A stretch of 64,000 bases of DNA from Chryseobacterium indoltheticum (GTDB taxonomy: Bacteria; Bacteroidota; Bacteroidia; Flavobacteriales; Weeksellaceae), in contig NZ_CP033929.1 in assembly GCF_003815915.1 (NCBI RefSeq), forward strand, positions 4,030,001-4,094,000, written 5' to 3'. The position numbers and the translations under genes are program-made. Within the stretch, counting starts at the first letter, position 1; the number at the start of each line of letters is the position of its first letter. The notes beneath the pieces were generated by a model. That model had not been told where the DNA came from. It worked only from the letters and a program-made list of their open reading frames with translations, and ran no database searches. Shown in pieces: positions 8,179 through 16,215 of the stretch.

Positions 8179-9423
8179 ATGGAATTAAAAAGAGTAGTTG
8201 TAACTGGTTTTGGCGCAATAACACCCGTCGGTAATAATGCGAATGAATACTGGGAAAGTCTTTTAAAAGGCGAGAGCGGTGCCGCTCCGATTACTCTTTT
8301 TGATGCCACAAACTTTAAGACGAAGTTCGCTTGCGAGGTGAAAAACTTCAATCCATTAGACCATTTCGATAAGAAAGAAGCTAAAAAAATGGATAGAAAC
8401 ACCCAGCTTGGGATGGTTGCTGCAAGAGAAGCAGTGAGCCATTCAAGAATCATGGAAGACAATGTTGATAAAAACAGAGTCGGAGTGATCTGGGGATCAG
8501 GAATTGGTGGTTTAGAAACTTTCGAAACCGAAGTTTTGGGTTGGGCAAATACAGACATTCCAAGATTTAACCCTTTCTTTATTCCTAAAATGATTGCGGA
8601 CATTACCCCGGGACATATTTCTATTGAATATGGTTTCCACGGTCCCAATTATACTACAGTTTCTGCTTGTGCATCATCAGCAAACGCATTAATTGATTCT
8701 AAAATGCTTATTCAGCTTGGCAAAGCAGACGTTATCGTTTGTGGAGGATCTGAAGCTGCCGTTACGGCAAGTGGCGTTGGAGGATTTAATGCAATGATGG
8801 CACTTTCTACAAGAAATGATGATCCCACAACAGCTTCAAGACCTTTTGATAAAGACCGAGACGGTTTTGTTTTAGGCGAAGGTGCGGGTACTATTATTCT
8901 TGAAGAATACGAACACGCTGTGAAGCGTGGTGCAACAATCTATGCAGAATTATTGGGTGGCGGTATGAGTGCAGATGCACATCACATGACGGCGCCTCAT
9001 CCTGAAGGTTTAGGAGCTTATTTAGTAATGAAAAATTGTCTTGAAGATGCAGGTTTAACTGCTGATGAAGTAGATCACATCAATATGCATGGTACATCTA
9101 CTCCATTAGGGGATATTGCAGAATCTAGCGCAATTTCAAGATTATTGGGTGAGCATGCTTACGACATTCAGATTAATTCTACAAAATCAATGACGGGTCA
9201 CCTACTGGGTGCAGCCGGAGTTATTGAAGCAATTGCTGCTTTAGGAACTATTATTCATGGTATTGTTCCTCCTACAATCAACCATTTTACTGATGATGAG
9301 AACATCGACAGCAGATTAAATTTCACATTTAATAACGCTGTAAAAAAAGATGTAAAAGTTGCCATGAGTAATACTTTTGGATTTGGTGGGCACAATGCTT
9401 GCGTTCTTTTTAAGAAAATCTAA
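8179..9423 (+). CDS. fabF: beta-ketoacyl-ACP synthase II
   Basis: A 414-residue condensing enzyme of the thiolase superfamily that elongates acyl-ACP with malonyl-ACP. The active-site Cys is in TVSACASSANAL, and the two catalytic His are in NMHGTSTPLGD and KSMTGHLLGAAG. The C-terminal GFGGHNACV is typical. Length is that of FabF. It is co-directional with acpP upstream and rnc 10 bp downstream. Confidence 0.97.
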   Translation: MELKRVVVTGFGAITPVGNNANEYWESLLKGESGAAPITLFDATNFKTKFACEVKNFNPLDHFDKKEAKKMDRNTQLGMVAAREAVSHSRIMEDNVDKNRVGVIWGSGIGGLETFETEVLGWANTDIPRFNPFFIPKMIADITPGHISIEYGFHGPNYTTVSACASSANALIDSKMLIQLGKADVIVCGGSEAAVTASGVGGFNAMMALSTRNDDPTTASRPFDKDRDGFVLGEGAGTIILEEYEHAVKRGATIYAELLGGGMSADAHHMTAPHPEGLGAYLVMKNCLEDAGLTADEVDHINMHGTSTPLGDIAESSAISRLLGEHAYDIQINSTKSMTGHLLGAAGVIEAIAALGTIIHGIVPPTINHFTDDENIDSRLNFTFNNAVKKDVKVAMSNTFGFGGHNACVLFKKI

Positions 9424-9433
9424 TTATTACTGA

Positions 9434-10198
9434 ATGGAGTTACAGAAATACTTTTCTAAATTCCTTATCAAAAAAAGAAAAAGACAACTTACGGAAAGAG
9501 ACTATTTCCTGAGCACAGAACTAAATAAAATTTTAGGGATTGAGGTTCAAAATGTCAGCTTTTACCGTGAAGCTTTTTCAATTAAAACATCTTCTAAAAA
9601 TCAGGAAAGCAACTATGAAAGGCTTGAGTTTTTAGGAGATTCTGTTTTGGGTACAATTGTTTCGTGCCATCTGTTTCAAACTTATCCTAAAGCAAATGAA
9701 GGATATATGACACAGATGAAATCTAAAATTGTAAATAGGAAGAATCTTAATAAATTAGGAGAAGATTTAAAGCTTACCGATCTTTTACAAAAAAATAATC
9801 ATGCTGTCGCTTTAGGAGAAAACATTTCAGGAAATCTCTTTGAAGCGTTAATTGGTGCTGTTTATTTGGACTTCCAATACGAAATTTGCAAAAAAATCGT
9901 TTTGGATAGACTTCTTACGCCAACAGAAATCAATAAGCTTGAGAATAAAATTGTAAGCTACAAAGGTCTTTTGCTGGAATGGAGCCAGAAAAAGAAACTG
10001 AATATAAAGTACGAAACCTGTGAAGAAATTCAGGTAAACAAATCAGTCGTCTTCCGATGTCATGTATGGCTGGGAAGCGAAAAAATTTCGAATGCCGCAG
10101 AAACTTCAAAGAAAAAAGCAGAAGAAAAAGCTGCACAAAGAGCATTTTATATTTTAAATAAAAAAGAAAATATACTTGGAAATCCAAAAACTTTATGA
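9434..10198 (+). CDS. rnc: ribonuclease III
   Basis: A 254-residue double-strand-specific endoribonuclease for rRNA and mRNA processing. The signature ERLEFLGDSVLG lies in the N-terminal RNase III domain, and a second acidic cluster is in NLFEALIGAVYLD. The double-stranded RNA-binding domain fills about residues 175-245 (SYKGLLLEW...KKKAEEKAAQRAF). The 3' end overlaps the next gene by 23 bp, suggesting translational coupling. Confidence 0.96.
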   Translation: MELQKYFSKFLIKKRKRQLTERDYFLSTELNKILGIEVQNVSFYREAFSIKTSSKNQESNYERLEFLGDSVLGTIVSCHLFQTYPKANEGYMTQMKSKIVNRKNLNKLGEDLKLTDLLQKNNHAVALGENISGNLFEALIGAVYLDFQYEICKKIVLDRLLTPTEINKLENKIVSYKGLLLEWSQKKKLNIKYETCEEIQVNKSVVFRCHVWLGSEKISNAAETSKKKAEEKAAQRAFYILNKKENILGNPKTL

Positions 10199-10649
10199 TC
10201 TTGATGATATAGAATTTGAAGATATTGCCATAGCCTTGGTAAGATTAGTCAAACATATACCAGATCATGAGTTTTTTTTTAAGATCAATCAATACAACGA
10301 TCTAAAATTTTCGCGAATAAATGATCTTGTTTATCATGGGACTCATTATGACTTTTATTTTCCACGGTTTGAAGGCTATCATAAGTACACCAAGACCTGC
10401 TTTACATTTATCTCTAACCGATCTTCAGAAAGTAGTCAAAAAAAACTACAAACTGAACTCTTCGCAGAAGAAGAAAACATTAAATTTTTATTAAATAATC
10501 ATCCAGATGTAGAATATATTCTGCACAGTTCGGAACAGTTTCCTGATTTTTCCGTAATTTTGCTGGCTGAAAATCTTGCGTTTCCGATTCAAGATTACAA
10601 TTTGAGTTCTGAAGAAGAACTCTATCAAATAATACAGTATTATGAATAA
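10176..10649 (+). CDS. IPExxxVDY family protein
   Basis: A 157-residue protein matching in position and general sequence the flavobacterial IPExxxVDY family of unknown function, usually encoded between rnc and pyk. Here the motif region reads HIPDHEFFFKIN. It has no signal peptide or membrane helix, and the C-terminal half is acidic. It overlaps rnc by 23 bp and pyk by 8 bp, so the three are tightly coupled. The family assignment rests partly on context. Confidence 0.75.
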   Translation: MEIQKLYDLDDIEFEDIAIALVRLVKHIPDHEFFFKINQYNDLKFSRINDLVYHGTHYDFYFPRFEGYHKYTKTCFTFISNRSSESSQKKLQTELFAEEENIKFLLNNHPDVEYILHSSEQFPDFSVILLAENLAFPIQDYNLSSEEELYQIIQYYE

Positions 10650-12087
10650 GTATTTAAAGAAGACAAAAATTATTGCAACACTAGGACCTGCTTCCTCTTC
10701 AAAGGAAGTAATGTTGGGATTGATGAGAGCGGGTGTTGACGTTTTTAGAATTAACTTTTCTCACGCCGACTACGATTTAGTTCGTTCCAATATAGAAATT
10801 ATTAGAGATCTTAATAAAGAATACGGTTATTCCGTAAGTATTTTAGGAGATTTACAAGGTCCAAAATTAAGAGTGGGCGTTGTAAAAGAAGGTTCTTACC
10901 TTAATCCGGGAGACATTCTTACGTTTACAAACGAAAAAATTGAAGGAGATTCTACTAAAGTTTATATGACTTATCAGCAGTTTCCCCAGGATGTAAATGT
11001 GGGTGAAAGAATCCTTATTGATGACGGAAAACTACTTTTGGAGGTTATTGAAACCAACAAAATAGATACCGTAAAAGCAAAAACAATTCAAGGTGGACCT
11101 TTGAGTTCTAAAAAAGGAGTAAACCTTCCCAATACCAACGTTTCTCTTCCAGCTTTGACGGAAAAAGATATTCAGGATGCCAATTTCATGTTGGATATGG
11201 AGGTTGACTGGATCGCTTTATCATTTGTTCGTCACGCACAGGATATTATTGATTTGAAGGAATTAATAAAAAAACATCCAAACGGAAAATTCAAAACGCC
11301 GATCATTGCTAAAATTGAAAAACCGGAAGGTGTAAAAAATATCGATCAGATTCTATTGGAATGTGACGGTTTGATGGTTGCACGTGGAGATCTAGGCGTA
11401 GAAGTTCCTATGGAAGAAGTTCCTGCGATTCAGAAAAATCTGGTTGAAAGAGCAAGATTCTACTCAAAACCTGTAATTATCGCAACTCAGATGATGGAAA
11501 CGATGATAAACAGTTTAACACCTACAAGAGCTGAAGTAAATGACGTTGCCAACTCTGTACTAGACGGAGCTGATGCGGTAATGCTTTCAGGTGAAACTTC
11601 TGTTGGTAGATATCCTGTACAAGTAGTTGAAAACATGGCGAAAATTGTGAAGAATATTGAAATGACAAGTTTCTATCAGAACAAAAACGAGCCTATGGAA
11701 AAAGATTATAACTGTATTGACGAACGTTTCATTACAAACAGAGTTTGTCTTGCAGCAGTAAGAATTGCAAAAAGTACCAATGTTGCTGCAATTGTAACGC
11801 TTACAAGTTCTGGTTATACAGCATTCCAGTTATCGGCACACAGACCAAACTCTCACATCATTGTTTACAGTGGAAACAAGAGAGTCATTACAATGCTTAA
11901 TTTACTTTGGGGAGTTCGTGCATATTATTATGATATGAACAAACCTACGGATGAAACCATCATTCAGGTAAATATGTTGACGCACAATCACGGTTATATT
12001 GAAACCGGAGATTTTGTAATCAACATCAACGCAACGCCGTCTTACGAAGGTGGCAAAACAAATACATTGAGATTAACAACAATTTAA
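10642..12087 (+). CDS. pyk: pyruvate kinase
   Basis: A 481-residue glycolytic enzyme transferring phosphate from phosphoenolpyruvate to ADP. The N-terminal signature is KTKIIATLGPASS and RINFSHADYD. The catalytic Lys motif is IIAKIEKPEGVKNID, the metal-binding region is VARGDLGVEVP, and ATQMMETMI and LDGADAVMLSGETSVG are present. The C-terminal regulatory domain is present. It starts inside the preceding gene and is followed by a strong terminator. Confidence 0.97.
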   Translation: MNKYLKKTKIIATLGPASSSKEVMLGLMRAGVDVFRINFSHADYDLVRSNIEIIRDLNKEYGYSVSILGDLQGPKLRVGVVKEGSYLNPGDILTFTNEKIEGDSTKVYMTYQQFPQDVNVGERILIDDGKLLLEVIETNKIDTVKAKTIQGGPLSSKKGVNLPNTNVSLPALTEKDIQDANFMLDMEVDWIALSFVRHAQDIIDLKELIKKHPNGKFKTPIIAKIEKPEGVKNIDQILLECDGLMVARGDLGVEVPMEEVPAIQKNLVERARFYSKPVIIATQMMETMINSLTPTRAEVNDVANSVLDGADAVMLSGETSVGRYPVQVVENMAKIVKNIEMTSFYQNKNEPMEKDYNCIDERFITNRVCLAAVRIAKSTNVAAIVTLTSSGYTAFQLSAHRPNSHIIVYSGNKRVITMLNLLWGVRAYYYDMNKPTDETIIQVNMLTHNHGYIETGDFVININATPSYEGGKTNTLRLTTI

Positions 12088-12106
12088 TTATTGTTTTTAA
12101 TATAAA

Positions 12107-12142
12107 TTAAAACCTCCCGAAAAATTTCGGGAGGTTTTAATT
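12107..12142. terminator. bidirectional terminator after pyk
   Basis: AAAACCTCCCGAAA and TTTCGGGAGGTTTT form a long perfect hairpin with T/A-rich flanks, between convergent pyk and the 12206-12715 gene. Nearly the same hairpin recurs at 16157-16192. Confidence 0.9.
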
Positions 12143-12205
12143 TTTGTCTTTTACATTTCTTCTGAAAGATTATTTACGGCAATTGTAAAATTATTAGTCT
12201 TCTAA

Positions 12206-12715
12206 TTATCTTTTTTTAATAAAAATACTAATCTCGAATTGTTGTTTTACGGGAATACGATACAATCTTGCAGATGACCAATTATCAAATTCTTTAGACT
12301 TGAAAATATCTTCTATTTGTTTTTTAGTATTTTCATCAGAATATTTTAGAAGTTTTACCATTTCCAAGTTGTTATCCTTACCAATTGTGATTCTAATAAG
12401 ATTTTCCCCTTCTTTACTCTCTGTAGAAATTTTAAATTTTTCAAATATTAATTTTCTAAATAATGTAATTCCTCCTTTGAACTGTGCCCTATCCTCTGAC
12501 TCAAAACATATCCATCCTCCATTTTTTTCTCTATCTATTTTTTCCTGCGTTTTCTGTAAAGAAAGTTTCACACTATCTATTTTTATAGAATCTTCTTTAG
12601 AAACTATAAATTTTACATTTTCCAATGTAGAAAGATAATGTACAAGTGTTTTTTTCCTAGCATTACAATTACTTAATAAGCAAAGTACTACAATAAATAG
12701 AAATAGTTTTTTCAT
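12206..12715 (-). CDS. lipoprotein with TonB C-terminal-like domain
   Basis: A 169-residue protein. Residues 1-17 form a lipoprotein signal with lipobox LLSNC, Cys17 being the likely lipidation site. The last 70 residues (GENLIRITIGKDNNLEMVKLL...FDNWSSARLYRIPVKQQFEI) follow the TonB_C layout: strand, helix, then W-x-x-(A/G)-x-x-x-G/R-x-P-V and a final strand. The TonB transmembrane anchor and Pro-rich spacer are missing. It is a paralogue of 12742-13248 and the last gene of a four-gene operon. Role unknown. Confidence 0.8.
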   Translation of the reverse strand: MKKLFLFIVVLCLLSNCNARKKTLVHYLSTLENVKFIVSKEDSIKIDSVKLSLQKTQEKIDREKNGGWICFESEDRAQFKGGITLFRKLIFEKFKISTESKEGENLIRITIGKDNNLEMVKLLKYSDENTKKQIEDIFKSKEFDNWSSARLYRIPVKQQFEISIFIKKR

Positions 12716-12741
12716 TTCAAGTTAGTTATTAGAAGCAGTCA

Positions 12742-13248
12742 TTACTTATTTGTAACAAAAATACTTATCTCAAATTGCTCTTTTACTGGAATACCATAAA
12801 TTTTAGCAGATTTCCAAGTATTAAGTTCTTTTAATCTAAAAACATCTTCAATAGCTTTTCTTGTATTCTCATCAGTGTATTTTAATATTTCTATGTTGTC
12901 AATAGTGTTATTAGTTCCGACTGTTATTCTTATACGGTTTTCTCCCTCTAAAGCATCTTTAGGTAGTTTAAAATTATTAAATAAAATAATTCTAAAATTA
13001 TAGACGCCCTTAGGAAATTGGGCATGCAAATACATATTGCTACTGTCATCTATACAAATTACATTTTTTAATTTAAGACATTCTTCTGCTTGTCTATTAC
13101 CTGCATCATTATAAGCATCAATTTTTGCAGAATCAGCTTTATTTGCCGGAAAAATTTTTATATTTTCAAGTGTAGAAAGATAGTGCTTCTTTACACTACA
13201 ATTCATGAAACAGAACAACACAATAAAAATTAGAAACGTATTTTTCAT
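12742..13248 (-). CDS. lipoprotein with TonB C-terminal-like domain, paralogue of the next gene
   Basis: A 168-residue lipoprotein (lipobox CFMNC), similar to the 12206-12715 product over most of its length: HYLSTLEN, GENRIRITVG, LKYTDENTRKAIEDVF, PVKEQFEISIFV. The TonB_C-like domain is C-terminal (about 100-165). The ATG at 13248 overlaps the preceding TGA stop as TGATG; an in-frame GTG at 13251 would add one residue. The pair probably arose by tandem duplication. Confidence 0.8.
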   Translation of the reverse strand: MKNTFLIFIVLFCFMNCSVKKHYLSTLENIKIFPANKADSAKIDAYNDAGNRQAEECLKLKNVICIDDSSNMYLHAQFPKGVYNFRIILFNNFKLPKDALEGENRIRITVGTNNTIDNIEILKYTDENTRKAIEDVFRLKELNTWKSAKIYGIPVKEQFEISIFVTNK

Positions 13249-13739
13249 CACTTAGGATTTATACTTTTATCTGTTAATCCTCTTACATACCAAAATTCAA
13301 TTTTCTTAACCTTTAAATCTTTATAGAAGTTTTCGGATGAAGTATTCCAAAACCAATAATGTTGATTGATAATTGCTTGAGCCTGTTTGAAATTAAAGCG
13401 ATCTTGAAAGGTTATTGTAATATAAGGTTGAGCGTAATTGTATTTTCGAATTTCTGTTCTAATCTCTGCGTCACCTACAAACATTAATTTTAAAAAATTA
13501 TTATCAAAAGGACCAGGATCATATGCTTTTATAGTTATATTATTTTGTGCCAAATCCTGAAGAAACACAGAAAGAGACTGATTATAATAAAGAGTTTTAT
13601 TTGGAATAATATTATCTAATTTATTTACAGTTTGATTGTAGAAATTTGGATAATCTGTTATATTTATAGGGTTCCCTATTTGGGATTTAAATAAAGAAAA
13701 TATGGTAATTATTAATATAGTTAAAATTTTGGTTTTCAT
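13248..13739 (-). CDS. secreted hypothetical protein
   Basis: A 163-residue protein with an N-terminal hydrophobic signal (MKTKILTILIITIFSLFKSQ). The mature part is rich in Asn, Tyr and Phe, with short aromatic motifs (INQHYWFWNTSSENFY). I recognise no domain. It sits between the JAMM-like lipoprotein (22 bp upstream) and the TonB_C-like lipoproteins, whose start overlaps its stop, so a shared function is likely. Confidence 0.7.
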   Translation of the reverse strand: MKTKILTILIITIFSLFKSQIGNPINITDYPNFYNQTVNKLDNIIPNKTLYYNQSLSVFLQDLAQNNITIKAYDPGPFDNNFLKLMFVGDAEIRTEIRKYNYAQPYITITFQDRFNFKQAQAIINQHYWFWNTSSENFYKDLKVKKIEFWYVRGLTDKSINPK

Positions 13740-13761
13740 AATAATATTATTTATTTAAATA

Positions 13762-15459
13762 TTAAGGACAAGGTTGTGCTTTATAGCCAGTAATTTTCTT
13801 TCCTCCTGAAGCAGTAATAGTATGTTCAAAAGATACAGAATGTAAAGATTTTAAATTGCCATTAGAATCCGATTTAGCCAAACTGATACCTATATCATAT
13901 TTTTCTAAAATGTAAGTAAAGGCAGATTCTAATCCATCATCTTGGCGATTTCCAGAATAATCATTGAGGCGCCCAGTCATATAATTTTCATATATATTTA
14001 GAAAGTCTTTTCCCACCAACGATGAATCATTAAATATTCTTCCACCGTCAGTTGTATTAGCTTCAAAAGGATAAGTAGTTAAAAAAGCTTCTACTTTTGC
14101 CCTATCATTGATAACAAAAGCATATTTAGTACCATTATTTGCAAAAACTAATCCTGCCTGAAAAGTTGGATGGTTTTTGGCATCTTTTAAATCTTGATAA
14201 AAGTCTTTAGCGGATGGTGGAGCTGCTCCATGATCCGGATGAGTATGTGCACTAGCAATATAATCTCCTACTGAAGGAATCGTTATACTTACACTTCCAG
14301 GGTTACTAGGATCATTATTTGTATAAGGATCTTGCGCTATTGTAGTAGTTCCAGTATTAATAATTGCCATTCCGTATTCTGTGAAGCTATTAGCAGCATG
14401 ATTTTCCAAAGATTGTACTTCTGTTGAAATACTTTGTTCTTTCAAAAGATTATCAGTGGCAGTAACTGAAGCTTTTGTTTTTTTGCAAGGATCTACAGTG
14501 TTGGGATGCGGCAACAAAATATCTGTGGGTATACCAGTACAGGTTCCGTTTCCTGTGTTATTAATAGGATCTACGGGTTCGGTTGCCACACCATTTCCGT
14601 TACAGGGTTCGGTTGGAGTGTTCCCCGCTGGATTGCCAGAATCTACTCCACCGCCGTTATTATTTCCCGTGTGGCCTCCTCCTGTATTTCCATCTCCGTC
14701 ATTTACGTCTGTGCATACCCATAGATATACAGTGATAAGCTGAGATTTTACATCAGCATTACAGTTTGTCTCCCCATGATAATGCACATTTTCACTACAA
14801 ATGGTATAAGCCTTCTCTTCTATATATCCACAATCCTGGCTTTTACCCATGATGTCGCTAAATGTTCCGTTTCCTAAATCAGTAACTAAAGATTTGCCTT
14901 TTGTATCTACATCACCACCATTGAGTATAATCTGTTTTTCCTGCTGCGAAAGCAAGTAGGAGATAAGCAACGCTTTGTAGCCTCCGTTGGGAAGAGGGCT
15001 CAGTACAAGGTTTTCTATGGGAGCATTAGCAGGAGCATTTTCCCTAGTAATATGAAAAGTGTAAGTATGATAATCAGATCCGTTTTCGATATAGGCTACA
15101 TCATCGGTATCGATAGAGACCCCGTTTCCGTAATCGATCACTCTACCGTTTACATTAATTTTAGAAAGAACCTTAAAATTAGCCTCAGCCTTACCCAGTT
15201 CAGTAACGAGTTTTTCTTTGTGCTTACTTTCACTTAAAGAAATCCTTTTTGAGGTAAGCTGAAAAGCGGAGCTATTATTAAAAGTTTCCTGTTCGGGAAG
15301 ATGGTCTGTTCTACAGGAGTAGATAATGAATGAGACTGTGATTATCAGGCACAGCCTGAGCAATAGATTTTTTTCATATTGATTGTGTTTTAGCGTGTTA
15401 AATATATACTTTTTTCTTAACTCTACAAATATGTGACAAATATTACGAAAAAAAAACAT
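13762..15459 (-). CDS. large lipoprotein with JAMM/JAB-like motif; start unclear
   Basis: A 565-codon frame. A lipoprotein signal with lipobox IIYSC appears only at residues 32-49, after an unlikely N-terminus. An ATG at 15377-15375 (ATG then A7) is one base out of frame; one more A would give MKKNLLLRLCLIITVSFI, a normal signal, and about 538 residues. A TTG at 15363 is another possible start. Residues about 210-250 are Cys-rich (DCGYIEEKAYTIC, NCNADV), then a Gly/Asn-rich linker follows (about 252-300). The C-terminal domain has TEYGMAI and SAHTHPDHGAAPPSAKD, resembling E...HxH...SxxD of JAMM metalloproteases. First gene of the operon. Confidence 0.75.
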   Translation of the reverse strand: MFFFRNICHIFVELRKKYIFNTLKHNQYEKNLLLRLCLIITVSFIIYSCRTDHLPEQETFNNSSAFQLTSKRISLSESKHKEKLVTELGKAEANFKVLSKINVNGRVIDYGNGVSIDTDDVAYIENGSDYHTYTFHITRENAPANAPIENLVLSPLPNGGYKALLISYLLSQQEKQIILNGGDVDTKGKSLVTDLGNGTFSDIMGKSQDCGYIEEKAYTICSENVHYHGETNCNADVKSQLITVYLWVCTDVNDGDGNTGGGHTGNNNGGGVDSGNPAGNTPTEPCNGNGVATEPVDPINNTGNGTCTGIPTDILLPHPNTVDPCKKTKASVTATDNLLKEQSISTEVQSLENHAANSFTEYGMAIINTGTTTIAQDPYTNNDPSNPGSVSITIPSVGDYIASAHTHPDHGAAPPSAKDFYQDLKDAKNHPTFQAGLVFANNGTKYAFVINDRAKVEAFLTTYPFEANTTDGGRIFNDSSLVGKDFLNIYENYMTGRLNDYSGNRQDDGLESAFTYILEKYDIGISLAKSDSNGNLKSLHSVSFEHTITASGGKKITGYKAQPCP

Positions 15460-15574
15460 GAAAGATTACGGTTTACCCTATTGTTTTTAAAGAAGAATTG
15501 CTAAAAATGTGTAGTGGAAATCTCCCTTTACAATAAGTTCAGTTGAAACGATGCAGATACGCAAATAAAAATTG

Positions 15575-15648
15575 AGACGTCTTAGTTGAAAATATTAGAC
15601 GTCTAACTTCATCAAATGAGACGTCTTATTATTTAAAGTTAGACGTCT
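15575..15648. repeat. array of four AGACGTCT palindromes at exact 22-bp intervals
   Basis: AGACGTCT occurs at 15575-15582, 15597-15604, 15619-15626 and 15641-15648, so start-to-start distance is always 22 bp, about two helical turns. The flanks extend the symmetry; the second copy is TTAGACGTCTAA and the others T(T/G)AGACGTCTTA. The 14-bp spacers differ in sequence. This suggests four dimeric protein sites on one DNA face, upstream of the HU-like gene and divergent from the exported cluster. The binding protein is unknown. Confidence 0.85.
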
Positions 15649-15673
15649 TATTTTTCAGAGTCTTTATTTTCAT

Positions 15674-15693
15674 CTGTAGATGTTTATCTACAG
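15674..15693. promoter_or_regulatory. inverted repeat, possible operator
   Basis: CTGTAGAT-GTTT-ATCTACAG: two perfect 8-bp arms with a 4-nt centre, 25 bp downstream of the palindrome array and about 78 bp before the HU-like start. A TTTG (15705-15708) with TA 19 bp downstream (15728) could be a weak promoter next to it. It could act as an operator or an mRNA hairpin. Confidence 0.55.
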
Positions 15694-15770
15694 GCGTTAT
15701 TTCGTTTGTTTTTTTAATGTACATTAGTATTACAAATGAGCAAATGTTTAACACTAAAAAATGAAAAAAA

Positions 15771-16154
15771 ATGCCTATTACATTCAACGTTATTCAAAAA
15801 AGAAATCCCCAAGATCCTGATGCGCCACAGAAATTTTACGCCGATATTGTAGGCAACGGAGAGACCACTCTTGCAGATCTCGCCAAATATGCTTCTACAG
15901 TTTCCACCGTATCGAAAGCTGATATTCTTGCTGTATTAGAAAGTACATTTTCTAAAATTGCCGATGATGTAGCAGACGGGAAAATTGTTTATGTAGGAGA
16001 ATATTTTACCTTACAGGCAGGCGGTTCCAGTGAAGGAAGAGATACTGCAGCAGAAGTAAATTCTTCTAGCATAGAAAGTGTGAGAACAATATTCCGTCCG
16101 GGAAAGATGATTAAAGATGCACTGAAACTCTCTACATTTCAGAAGAAAGGATAA
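15771..16154 (+). CDS. HU-like DNA-binding protein (Bacteroidetes HU family)
   Basis: A 127-residue protein of the Bacteroidetes HU-like group (HU-HIG). The start MPITFNVIQKRNPQDPDAPQ is typical, followed by the helical dimerisation part (TTLADLAKYASTVSTVSKAD...LESTFSKIADDVADGKIVYVGE) and a beta-arm region (FTLQAGGSSEGRD...VRTIFRPGKMIKDAL). Such proteins bind and shape DNA; exact targets are not known. The ATG at 15761 is out of frame. The 5' region holds the 22-bp-spaced palindromes, which may regulate it. Confidence 0.85.
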   Translation: MPITFNVIQKRNPQDPDAPQKFYADIVGNGETTLADLAKYASTVSTVSKADILAVLESTFSKIADDVADGKIVYVGEYFTLQAGGSSEGRDTAAEVNSSSIESVRTIFRPGKMIKDALKLSTFQKKG

Positions 16155-16156
16155 AC

Positions 16157-16192
16157 CAAAAACCTCCCGAAAATTTTCGGGAGGTTTTTTTT
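16157..16192. terminator. bidirectional terminator after the HU-like gene
   Basis: AAAACCTCCCGAAAA and TTTTCGGGAGGTTTT form a perfect hairpin with a T8 tail, placed between the convergent HU-like gene and the aldehyde dehydrogenase gene. Confidence 0.9.
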
Positions 16193-16215
16193 ATAATTAT
16201 TGAGAAAATTTAAAA

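Noticed and set aside
14456..14743. Plus-strand frames rich in Pro/Val opposite the JAMM-like lipoprotein
   Set aside because: They are the complement of the Gly/Asn linker codons, a compositional shadow.
15575..15648. CRISPR-like array
   Set aside because: Repeats are only 8-12 bp and symmetric and spacers only 14 bp, with no cas genes; protein-binding sites fit better.
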